From Aphrocallistes beatrix (Eukaryota > Porifera > Hexactinellida > Sceptrulophora > Aphrocallistidae): 64,000 nucleotides of DNA. Both the position numbers and the translations under genes were made by a program. The stretch covers positions 992,001-1,056,000 of the forward strand of contig OY725498.1 in NCBI GenBank assembly GCA_963281255.1, given 5' to 3'. Shown here piece by piece: positions 43,358-53,351 of this stretch (positions are counted from its first letter, which is position 1; each line of letters opens with the position of its first letter). The notes under the pieces were generated by a model. That model was not told the DNA's origin, did not search any database, and saw nothing but the letters and a program-made list of their open reading frames with translations.

Positions 43358-43598
43358 CATAAGATTAGTGTAGATTTGCTCATGCTCTAAATATCTTGTT
43401 TATTATTCGATTTTAATTTATTAAATACTGTTTCATATTATGTTGTGACATACTACTACACGATTGGTTTATGCTAAGAGATATTCCTGGTCCACCCCTC
43501 AACCCAGACGCTACGCAATCCCCTAGGATGGCTTTCCTTTGTTTTGGAATGTGAAGCCTTGAACTCGATGGGGAATTTGTACATGAACTGTGTAAGAG
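43358..43598 (+). promoter_or_regulatory. Conserved spacer block, copy 4 (D-E)
   Basis: Same sequence and features as copies 2 and 3. Confidence 0.55.
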
Positions 43599-43749
43599 AA
43601 AATTTTAAAATACTTTTGTTTATTGTGCATCATTTGTAGTTTGTAGCGTACTTTATTGCAGAGTTATTGCTTGAAAAAATGATTTCCTTACGAAAACTAC
43701 TTTCATCACTTGCTAGAAAGTTATAAATTAGTTTTGGTACAATACACCC

Positions 43750-43932
43750 CAGAGTTGCACGCGGGCCAACTCGGCCCGCGGGCTGCGGGCCTTTTATTTG
43801 TGTTTGCAGAAACTCCCATAAAAGGATTCCCTTAGTGTCTCTCTATAGTTAGTAACTTACAAAGTGAGCCAAAAATATTTATGCGGGCTTCTTGCGGCCC
43901 GAAAATTTAGCTGCGGGCCGCGAGCAACTCTA
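43750..43932. mobile_element. hAT-type non-autonomous element, copy 3
   Basis: Reads the same as copies 1 and 2, again 91 bp before the next gene's start. Confidence 0.85.
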
Positions 43933-44023
43933 GTACACCCTCGATAATCCGAGCATTTCATTCTTACAATCAGAATACCCTAAAATATAATCTTATCCGC
44001 CTCCATAATTTTTATAGTTCTAG

Positions 44024-47000
44024 ATGGCATCAGGATTTACAAGTTCCGTGTATTATGTTCCTGACAACGCAGCAACAGATACAATAGACCAAGAAAATAC
44101 CCAAGATACCAGCCCAAACAAACTTCTTGACGATTCTAACTTGTATTCCCTAGCCAATAATCCTTCTGATATTCTGCATGAACAGAGTCCTCACAGATCT
44201 CTCGGGTTGGTAGAAAAGAGTCTGATGGCACAGAGATCGGCTAACAGAGCTGTGTTTTTTCTCTACGGTTTGAGTGGTTCTGGTAAAACCGCTACCCTCC
44301 AGCATCTATTTAATGGTGCAAAGGAATTACAAATATCTTCGAAGGAATCTACTACTCGTTGTGTCATGGAGCATATTTACTCGCTTAAAAGTGATCATTG
44401 GGGTGTTAGCAACTTGCAAATTAGTTTCATAGATTCTCCAGGATTTGGAGATACTGACAGTCTGAATCAGGACGCAATTAATCTGGCTCTAATTGAAGAA
44501 TTTATCAAACAGCATCCGCAGTTAGGTGCTCAGGAAATAAAATGGCTTGGATGGTCATACCACTACACTGTATACCCTAATATAGTCATGATAGTGATAG
44601 ACGTGACTGACGAGAGAATGCTTGGTTACAAGTCAAGAGTTGCGAGCATGTTTAGAATTCTAATGAAAAAGAAACTCAAATTAATTGACCGGAAACATCC
44701 AAATGTTGTTATTGTACTGACTCACGTTTGTAGTTATCCGAAAAAAGTTTGGGAAACCGAGCTCGAGTCTAAAGCCTACTTTGTCCAACTCCTAGCACGG
44801 AGATTTTAAAAAATACAGGTACCTGTTGTTTATATTGAAAATAAAACTAATAATTTTGATCTTGAGGAGAAGGGAGATTTCTCAATCCTCTACAACGGAG
44901 AATATCAACCAAAGAACTTGTTCGATGCTTGCATTGATATTATGAAGAGTAGTCAAGATGAAGTCGGAATCGAAGCAGTTAGGTTATTCTTTCAAACAAC
45001 AATTTCTGAAGTATCAAACAATTTACCTTCTAACATTGTCTCTCTCGAATCTATATCAGATCAGACACTCTTCGATAAAAGTAAAGAATATTTTCTTTCT
45101 AAATTGAAAGAATCGCAATCTTCCTTGGAGAAGACTAAAGTAAATATAATGATAAATGAATATATTCAGAAGAACAGTTCAGATCGAAGGAATGAGAGAA
45201 TGAAATTAGAAGATGAGCTCTATCCTCTAAAGTTTGTATTGATGAAGCGTTTCAAAGCACCTGAAGATTTGGAGTCTAAGACACTCGGCGAAATAGAAAT
45301 AACTCTCCATCCTTACAAATTTAATGAATTAGAATCTCGGGTTCTTTCTGAAGTTTTTAAAATTAAGCCTCCAGTTGTTCAACAAATACGTACGAATTTA
45401 GGACACGGATACGATCTCTTGACTGAAACAGTGAAAGATAAGCTCGTGATACACTTAGAGTCTGAAGTTGCAGTTCCTCCTTATGGATTTCTGATTCCTG
45501 CTAACTGTCAATCCCATTTCGCATCTCTTGATGATATCAATTTCATTTGCGATTTTTTTTGTAATTTGGATGAGTATAACGTAACCAGACTGGCAGATTT
45601 AGATCTTATGGATTATAAAGGTGACATAAGATTCAACCCCCTTCATGGTCATAATATTTATGATCCTAATTCAACTTCAACATCGAGAAAAGTTGAAATA
45701 ACTTTCGTTGTTGAAAAGGTCTTAAGTTCCATTAATATTAGACTTAATTCGTACCAACTTGCGGACAATTTCCAAGATATTTTGAAGGATCTTCCCAAAT
45801 CCTTTGACAAAAACGATGAAGCGAATGCTCAGAAATTTGACGACTTTTTTACTCAACACGGGTGTTTTTTCTTGTCTGGAGTATCCATTGGAGGATATGT
45901 TTGTGGAAAGTTTCGTGTCAACTGTGAGCGATTAACTCCAGACTATTTTGATTATCTGAGACAACGGCTTGTTAATATAATTCTCAATATTAAATATGGT
46001 GTTTCGAAAGAAGAATTCTTAAAACAAACAAAAGAAATAGAAAAAGAAATGTTAAATCCATTCTACGATCTCCTAAGTGCCGAGTTGGAATGGTTTGGTG
46101 GAGATCCCAAATATTATCAGAAAACATTCAAAGACTTATCTCAGGTGGAATGGCGTTCTTGGGAAAGATCTGTGAATTCCAGACCAGTTATCCTCCCCCA
46201 TCATCTCTGCCTGCAGCCGATATTCCATGTAACAAAGAGTCATGACAACGCTATCCTGGAAGCATTCAAAGAGCACCTCCTTAAGTTAAAGAAACTGCAT
46301 GAACAGAGTCCTCATAGATCTCTCAGGTTGGTAGAAAAGAGTCTGATGACACAGAGGTCGGCCAACAGAGCTGTGTTTTTTCTCTACGGTTTGAGTGGTT
46401 CTGGTAAAACTGCTACCCTCATGCATCTATTTAATGGTGCAAAGGAACTGCAGATATCTTCAAAGGAATCTGCAACTCGTAGTGTCATTGAGCATATTTA
46501 TCCACTTAAAAGTGATCATTGGGGTATTAGCAACTTACAAATTAGTTTTGTTGATTGTCCAGGATTTGGAAATACTGATGGTCTGAATCAGGACGCAATT
46601 AATCTGGCTCTAATTGAAGAATTTATCAAACAGCATCCGCAGTTAGGTGCTCAAGGAATAAAATGGCTTGGGTGTCCATACCACTACCCCGTATACCCTA
46701 ATATAGTCATGATAGTGATAGACGTGAATGACGAGAGAATGCTTGGTTACCAGTCAAGAGTTGCTAGCATGTTTAAGGTTCTGAAGAAAAAGAAACTCCA
46801 CTTAATTGATCGGAAACGAGCAAATGTTGTTATTGTGCTAACTCATGTTTGTTGTCTTCTCAAAAAGAATTGGGCAGCTCGGCTTGACTCTAAAGCCCAC
46901 TTTGTCCAACTCATCGCACGGAAATTTTTAAAAATGCAAGTACCTGTTGTTTATATTGAAAATGATTTTGATAGTTTTGATCTTGAGGAGAAGGGAGATT

Positions 47001-49156
47001 TCTCAATCCTCTACAACGGAGAATATCAACCAAAGAACTTGTTCGATGCTTGCATTGATATTATGAAGAGTAGTCAAGATGAAGTCGGAATCGAAGCAGT
47101 TAGGTTATTCTTTCAAACAACAATTTCTGAAGTATCAAACAATTTACCTTCTAACATTGTCTCTCTCGAATCTATATCAGATCAGACACTCTTCGATAAA
47201 AGTAAAGAATATTTTCTTTCTAAATTGAAAGAATCGCAATCTTCCTTGGAGAAGACTAAAGTAAATATAATGATAAATGAATATATTCAGAAGAACAGTT
47301 CAGATCCAAGGAATGAGGGAATGAGATTAGAGGATGAACTCTATCCTCTTCAGTATGTACTAATGAAGCGTTTCAAAAGGCCTGAAGATTTGGAGTCTAA
47401 GACACTAGGCGAAATAGAAATAGGTCTCCATCCTTACAAATTGAATGAGTTAGAATCTCGGGTTCTTTCTGAAGTTTTTAAAATTAAGCCTCCAGTTGTT
47501 CAACAAATACGTACGAATTTAGGACACGGATACGATCTCTTGACTGAAACAGTGAAAGATAAGCTCGTGATACACTTAGAGTCTGAAGTTGCAGTTCCTC
47601 CTTATGGATTTCTGATTCCCGCTAACTGTGAATGCCAATTTACAGGTGTAAATAATTGTGACTTCAATTTCATTTGCGATTTTTTTTCTAATTTGGAGTA
47701 TAACGAAGCTAGACTGGCAGAGTTGGATCTTAAAGATTGTTCCGGTGTCATAAGATTCAAACCTCTTCAAGGTCATAATATTTTTGATCATAGTTCAACT
47801 TCAAATCCGAAAAAAGTTGAGATAACTTTCGCCTATCAAAAGGTTTTAGGTTACATTAGCATTGCACCTAATCGGTACCAACTTGCACGTAGGTTCCAAG
47901 ATCTTTTAAAAGATATTCCTGAATCTTTTGATGAAGACAATAAAGCGACAGTTCAGAAATTTGATGAACTTTTTGCTCAATACGGGTGTTTCTTCTTGTC
48001 TGAAGTATCCATCGGGGGCTATGTCTGCGGAAAGTTTAGTGTAAATCGTGAGCGGTTAACCCCAGACTATTGTAGTTACTTGAAATCATGCCTTGCTAAT
48101 ATAATTCTTAATATTAAACATGGTGTTTCGAAAGAAGAATTTTTACAACAAATAAATGAAATGGAAAAAGAAATGTTAAATCCATTCCACGATCTCCAAA
48201 GTGCCGAGTTGGAATGGTTTGGTGGAGATCCCAAATATTATCAGAAAACATTCAAAGACCTATCTCAAAGACAATGGCAATCTTGGGAAGAATCTGTGAA
48301 TTACAAACCAGTTATTCTCCCCCACAATATCGACCTGAAGCCGATATTCCATGTAACAAAGAGTCATGACAACGCTATCCAGGAAGCATTCAAAAAGCAC
48401 CTCCTTAAGTTAAAACCCTCCCAATCCAAGCCCAAACTTTTTACTAAAGCATGGTTTTCCAATAGACATACAAGGAAAGCAGAATCTGAGAGAGTTAAGA
48501 CAGAAATAAAGAATACAAGTAGAAGTTTTTGCTTTTCAGGAAATTCCACTGTGAGGCTAAGTACTGGACAAATCATCGCAATGGAGAATGTGCACATCGG
48601 AGATAAGGTTCTATCCGTGAACTCTGAAGGCAGGCCTTGCTTCTCCGCTGTCTACCTGTGGGGACATCTGGATCCAGACGCTGAGGCGGAATTCCTCCGT
48701 ATCCGTCACACACAGGGGGAGATTCGAGTGAGTGAGAACCATCTGGTGTTCGTTGTGAGGAGAGAGGAGGGAGGTGTCGGGGGAGCCATTCCTGCTGGTA
48801 GAGTGCGTGCAGGAGATCTGCTTGAGTACGTGAGTGTGGATGTAGTGGAGAGTGTTGAAGTGTTGTCAGTGAGTCGAGTTAATGAGATGGGTGTGTACTC
48901 TCCTTTCACTCTCACCAGTCGAATCGTGGTGGACGGAGTTGTGTGCAGTGTGTTTGCAGTGCCAGAGGTGACAGTAGGAGACACGAGCAAGGCTCATAAC
49001 AGAGGACACATCCTGATGGCTCCACTCAGATTCGGAGTCAAAACGGGTCTTCTTAAATGTGTGAGTTATCAGATGAGTGGGAAGATGCACATCTACTGCT
49101 CTGCACTAGAGAAGATGTACTACATTTTTCGACCTATCGAAACTCTTTTTCAGTAA
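44024..49156 (+). pseudogene. Gene E: two GTPase-MACPF modules plus Hog, one in-frame stop
   Basis: Two modules (from 44174, a type, and 46295, b type) followed by a full Hog domain. The first 3.5 kb read like gene D. From about 47,615 the DNA switches to the version in genes F and G (CQFTGVNNCDFNF onward), so the gene is a recombinant. The Hog domain begins at Cys codon 48530-48532 (CFSGNSTVRL), keeps SENHLVFV, GVYSPFTLTSR and VVDGVVCSVFAV, and ends with the GHILMAPLRF and MHIYCSALEKMYY region. The codon at 44807-44809 is TAA where genes C and D have TTA, which stops the protein at residue 261 inside the first GTPase domain. This is one T-to-A change at a T-run/A-run border, so a consensus error is possible. 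Everything after it is open, and re-initiation would still give a long protein. Confidence 0.85.
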
Positions 49157-49752
49157 TTATTTGTGATATTATATCCAAACTGGAGAGATTTGCATTTTTA
49201 TGTGTATTCCGTACTTTTATGTGTATTTTGAACCTTATCTAATTTAGTAGATTCTTATGTTAATATTAGGCCATGTAGCTATACTGTTTGTCATCTAGTT
49301 TCGTGCTACGAAGCTTTTTCATAGATATACGGTATTTGCATTCTGCAATAACCTGATTATACATAAGATTAGTGTAGATTTGCTCATGCTCTAAATATCT
49401 TGTTTATTATTCGATTTTAATTTATTAAATACTGTTTCATATTATGTTGTGACATACTACTACACGATTGGTTTATGCTAAGAGATATTCCTGGTCCACC
49501 CCTCAACCCAGACGCTACGCAATCCCCTAGGATGGCTTTCCTTTGTTTTGGAATGTGAAGCCTTGAACTCGATGGGGAATTGGTACATGAACTGTGTAGG
49601 AGAAAATTTTGACAATACTTTTGTTGTGTAATGTGATATTATGTAGGACATGTAGACGTATCTTAATTAAAGAGTTATTACTAAAGCAGCGACTGTTATA
49701 CTTTATTATTTACTAATTTTATTATTCATTTGAATAGTTTTTTTTGTATTAT
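49157..49752. other. E-F spacer
   Basis: Contains the conserved block but no hAT-type element. It reads like the F-G spacer, with an upstream stretch ending in ATTTGAATAG and a T-run just before the gene start. Confidence 0.75.
49362..49602 (+). promoter_or_regulatory. Conserved spacer block, copy 5 (E-F)
   Basis: Same block, but the donor-like end reads GTAGGAG instead of GTAAGAG. Confidence 0.5.
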
Positions 49753-52700
49753 ATGGCATCGGGATATACAAGTACTACCTTATATCCTGTTCCTACAGAT
49801 TCAGTAGATCAAAAAGATTCGCATAATATTAGTCCTAACGAACTTCTTGACAGTTCTGGCTTTTATTCCCTACCCAATTCTCCTTACAATATTCTGCATG
49901 AACGAAGACCTCACAGATCTCTTGGGTTGGTAGAAAAGAGCCTAATGGCACAGAGGTCTGCTAATAGAGCTGTGTTTTTTCTCTACGGTTTGAGTGGTTC
50001 TGGTAAAACCGCTACCCTCAAACATCTATTTAATGGTGCAAAGGAATTAGAAGTATCTTCAAAGGAATCTGCAACTCGTAGTGTCATTGAGCATATTTAC
50101 TCGCTTAAAAGTGATCATTGGGGTGTTAAGAACTTGCAGATTAGTTTTATTGATTCTCCAGGATTTGGAGATACTGATGGCCCAAATCAGGACGCAATTA
50201 ATCTGGCTCTAATTGAAGAATTTATCAAACAGCATCCGCAGTTAGGTGCTCAGGAAATAAAATGGTTTGGGTGTCCATACCACTACACTGTATACCCTAA
50301 TATAGTCATGATAGTGATAGACGTGAATGACGAGAGAATGCTTGGTTACAAGTCAAGAGTTGCTAGTATGTTTAAGATACTAAAGAAAAAGAAACTCCAC
50401 TTAATTGACCGGAAACGAGCAAATGTTGTGATTGTACTGACTCACGTTTGTAGCATTCCCAAAAAGAATTGGGCAGCTAGGCTTGACTCTAAAGTCTACT
50501 TTGTCCAACTCCTCGTACGGAGATTCTTGAAAATTCACGTACCTGTAGTTTATATTGAAAATGATTTTGATGGTTATGAACTTAAGATGAGTGGAGATTT
50601 CTCAATCCTCTATAACGGAGAATATCAACCTGAAAACTTGTTCAATGCCTGCATTGATATTATGAAGAGTAGTCGAGATGAAGTCGGAATCGAGGCAGTT
50701 AGGTTGTTCTTTCAAACAACAATTTCTGAAGTTTCCAACAGTTTACCTCCTAACATTGTCTCTCTCGAATCTATATCTGATCTGACACTCTTTAATAAAA
50801 GTAAAGAATTTTTTTTCTCTAAGTTGACAGTTTTAAAACCTGCCTATGAAGTTACAAAAGTAACTACAATGATATACGAATATGTTCAGAAGAACAGTTC
50901 AGATCCTAGGAGTGAGGGAATTAAATTAGAGGATGAGCTCTATCCTCTGAAGTTTGTATTGATGAAGCGTGGCTTTAAGAAACCTGAAGATTTGGAATCT
51001 AAGACACTAGCCGAAATAGAAATAACTCTCCATCCTTACAAATTCAATGAATTAGAATCTCGGGTTCTTTCTGAAGTTTTTAAACTTAAGCCTCCAGTTG
51101 TACAACAAATACCTACGAATTTAGGACACGGATACGATCTCTTGACTGAAACAGTTAAAGAAAAGTTCGTGATACACTGTGAGTCTGAGGTTTCAGTGCC
51201 TCCTTATGGATTTCTGATCCCCACTAACTGTGAATGCCAATTTACAGGTGTAAATAATTGTGATTTCAATTTTATTTGCACTTTTTTTTCTAATTTGGAT
51301 GAGTATAACGAAACTAGACTGGCAGAATTGGATCTTCAAGATTGTTCCGGTGTCATAAGATTCAAACCTCTTCAAGGTCATAATATTTTTGATCATAGTT
51401 CAACTTCAAATCCGAAAAAATTTGAAATAACTTTCGCCTATCAAAAGGTTTTAGGTTCCATTACACTTAATCGGTACCAACTTGCACGTAAGTTCCAAGA
51501 TCTTTTGAAAGATGTTCCTGAATATTTTGATGAAGGCAATAAAGCGACAGTTCAGAAATTTGATGAACTTTTTGCTCAATACGGGTGTTTCTTCTTGTCT
51601 GAAGTATCCATCGGGGGCTATGTTTTCGGAAAGTTTAGTGTAAATCGTGAGCGGTTAACCCCAGACTATTGTAGTTACTTGAAATCGCGGCTTGTTAATA
51701 TAATTCTCAATATTAAATATGGTGTTTCGAAAGAAGAATTTTTACAACAAACAGAAGAAATAGAAAAAGATATGTTAAATCCATTCCACGATCTCCTAAG
51801 TGCCGAGTTGGAATGGTTTGGTGGAGATCACAAATATTATCAGAACACATTGGAAGACTTATCTCAAAGGCAATGGCAATCTTGGGAAGAATCTGTGAAT
51901 TACAAACCAATTATCCTCCCCCACAATATCGACCTGAAGCCGATATTCCATGTAACAAAGAGTCATGACAACGCTATCCAGGAAGCATTCAGAAAGCACC
52001 TCCTTAAGTTAAAAACCCCCCAATCCAAGCCCAAACCTTTTACTAAAGCATGGTTTTCCAATATGCATACAAGGAAAGCAGAATCTGAGAGAGTTAAGAC
52101 AGATATAAAGAATACAAGTAGAAGTGTTTGCTTTTCAGGAAATTCCACTGTGAGGCTAAGTACTGGACAAATCATCGCGATGGAGAATGTGCACATCGGA
52201 GATAAGGTTCTATCCGTGAACTCTGAAGGCAGGCCTTGCTTCTCCGCTGTCTACCTGTGGGGACATCTGGATCCAGACGCTGAGACGGAATTCCTCCGTA
52301 TCCGTCACACACAGGGGGAGATTCGAGTGAGTGAGAACCATCTGGTGTTCGTTGTGAGGAGAGAGGAGGGAGGTGTCTGGGGAGCCATTCCTGCTGGTAG
52401 AGTGCGTGCAGGAGATCTGCTTGAGTATGTGAGTGTGGATGTAGTGGAGAGTGTTGAAGTGTTGTCAGTGAGTCGAGTTAAGGAGATGGGTGTGTACTCT
52501 CCTTTCACCCTCACCAGTCGAATCGTGGTGGACGGAGTTGTGTGCAGTGTGTTTGCAGTGCCAGAGGTGACAGTAGGAGACACGAGCAAGGCTCATAACA
52601 GAGGACACATCTTGATGGCTCCACTCAGATTCGGAGTCAAAACGGGTCTTCTCAAATGTGTCAGTTATCAGATGAGTGGGAAGATGCACATCTACTGCTC

Positions 52701-52755
52701 AGCACTAGAGAAGATGTACTACATTTTTCGACCTATCGAAACTCTTTTTCAGTAA
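49753..52755 (+). CDS. Gene F: complete single-module GTPase-MACPF-Hog protein (1000 residues)
   Basis: The cleanest member of the array. Walker A GLSGSGKT is at residues 79-86, DSPG at 134-137, LTHVC at 229-233. The MACPF domain starts near LGHGYD (457-462); its signature is F603-x6-Y610-G611-C-F-F followed by SEVSIGGYVFGKF, the same spacing as the family's Y-x6-[FY]-G-T-H-[FY] motif and following Gly-Gly. A GGDHKYY block (690) and a W-x-x-SV, P-I-I-L-P-H segment follow as in other MACPF proteins. The Hog domain runs from Cys793 to residue 1000 with Ser-Glu-Asn-His (His863), an Asp in HLDPD where Hedgehog has its sterol-transfer Asp, and a trailing GHILMAPLRF and MHIYCSALEKM region. No signal peptide. 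The true ATG is at 49753, in frame with three non-ATG codons before it. Confidence 0.92.
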   Translation: MASGYTSTTLYPVPTDSVDQKDSHNISPNELLDSSGFYSLPNSPYNILHERRPHRSLGLVEKSLMAQRSANRAVFFLYGLSGSGKTATLKHLFNGAKELEVSSKESATRSVIEHIYSLKSDHWGVKNLQISFIDSPGFGDTDGPNQDAINLALIEEFIKQHPQLGAQEIKWFGCPYHYTVYPNIVMIVIDVNDERMLGYKSRVASMFKILKKKKLHLIDRKRANVVIVLTHVCSIPKKNWAARLDSKVYFVQLLVRRFLKIHVPVVYIENDFDGYELKMSGDFSILYNGEYQPENLFNACIDIMKSSRDEVGIEAVRLFFQTTISEVSNSLPPNIVSLESISDLTLFNKSKEFFFSKLTVLKPAYEVTKVTTMIYEYVQKNSSDPRSEGIKLEDELYPLKFVLMKRGFKKPEDLESKTLAEIEITLHPYKFNELESRVLSEVFKLKPPVVQQIPTNLGHGYDLLTETVKEKFVIHCESEVSVPPYGFLIPTNCECQFTGVNNCDFNFICTFFSNLDEYNETRLAELDLQDCSGVIRFKPLQGHNIFDHSSTSNPKKFEITFAYQKVLGSITLNRYQLARKFQDLLKDVPEYFDEGNKATVQKFDELFAQYGCFFLSEVSIGGYVFGKFSVNRERLTPDYCSYLKSRLVNIILNIKYGVSKEEFLQQTEEIEKDMLNPFHDLLSAELEWFGGDHKYYQNTLEDLSQRQWQSWEESVNYKPIILPHNIDLKPIFHVTKSHDNAIQEAFRKHLLKLKTPQSKPKPFTKAWFSNMHTRKAESERVKTDIKNTSRSVCFSGNSTVRLSTGQIIAMENVHIGDKVLSVNSEGRPCFSAVYLWGHLDPDAETEFLRIRHTQGEIRVSENHLVFVVRREEGGVWGAIPAGRVRAGDLLEYVSVDVVESVEVLSVSRVKEMGVYSPFTLTSRIVVDGVVCSVFAVPEVTVGDTSKAHNRGHILMAPLRFGVKTGLLKCVSYQMSGKMHIYCSALEKMYYIFRPIETLFQ

Positions 52756-53351
52756 TTATTTGTGATGTCATATCCAAACTGGAGAGATTTACATTTTTTA
52801 TGTGTATTTTGAATTTTTATGTGTATTTTGAAACTTATCTAATTTAGTAGATTCTTATGTTACTATTAGCCATGTAAATATATTGTTTGTCATCTAGTTT
52901 CGTTCTACGAAGCTGTTTCATAGATATGCGGTATTTGCATTCTGCAATAACCTGATTATACATAAGATTAGTGTAGATTTGCTCATGCTCTAAATATCTT
53001 GTTTATTATTCGATTTTAATTTATTAAATACTGTTTCATATTATGTTGTGACATGCTGCTACACAATTGGTTTATGCTAAGAGATATTCCTGGTCCACCC
53101 CTCAACCCAGACGCTACGCAATCCCCTAGGATGGCTTTCCTTTGTTTTGGAATGTGAAGCCTTGAACTCGATGGGAATTTGTACATGAACTGTGTAAGAG
53201 AAGATTTTGACAATACTTTTGTTGTGTAATGTGATATTATGTAGGACATGTAGACGTATCTTAATTACAGAGTTATTACTAAAGCAGCGACTGTTATACT
53301 GTCATTATTTACTAATTTTATTATTCATTTGAATAGGTTTTTTTGTATTAT
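52756..53351. other. F-G spacer
   Basis: Carries the conserved block and the T-run upstream sequence, without the hAT-type element. One G is missing in the GATGGG stretch relative to the other copies. Confidence 0.75.
52961..53200 (+). promoter_or_regulatory. Conserved spacer block, copy 6 (F-G)
   Basis: Same block with the GTAAGAG donor-like end; the 27-codon frame is kept. Confidence 0.55.

Larger units (their letters stand above)
43044..44023. other. D-E spacer (980 bp)
   Basis: Third copy of the 980-bp spacer, offset 11,873 bp from the C-D spacer, which equals 5,510 plus three modules of 2,121. Contents as in the other copies. Confidence 0.85.

Noticed and set aside
48706..48990. 94-codon antisense frame inside the Hog domain, repeated at 52305-52589 and 55894-56178
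   Set aside because: It is the reverse frame of a conserved coding region; it recurs only because the Hog DNA recurs, and the Thr/Ser-rich product has no domain.
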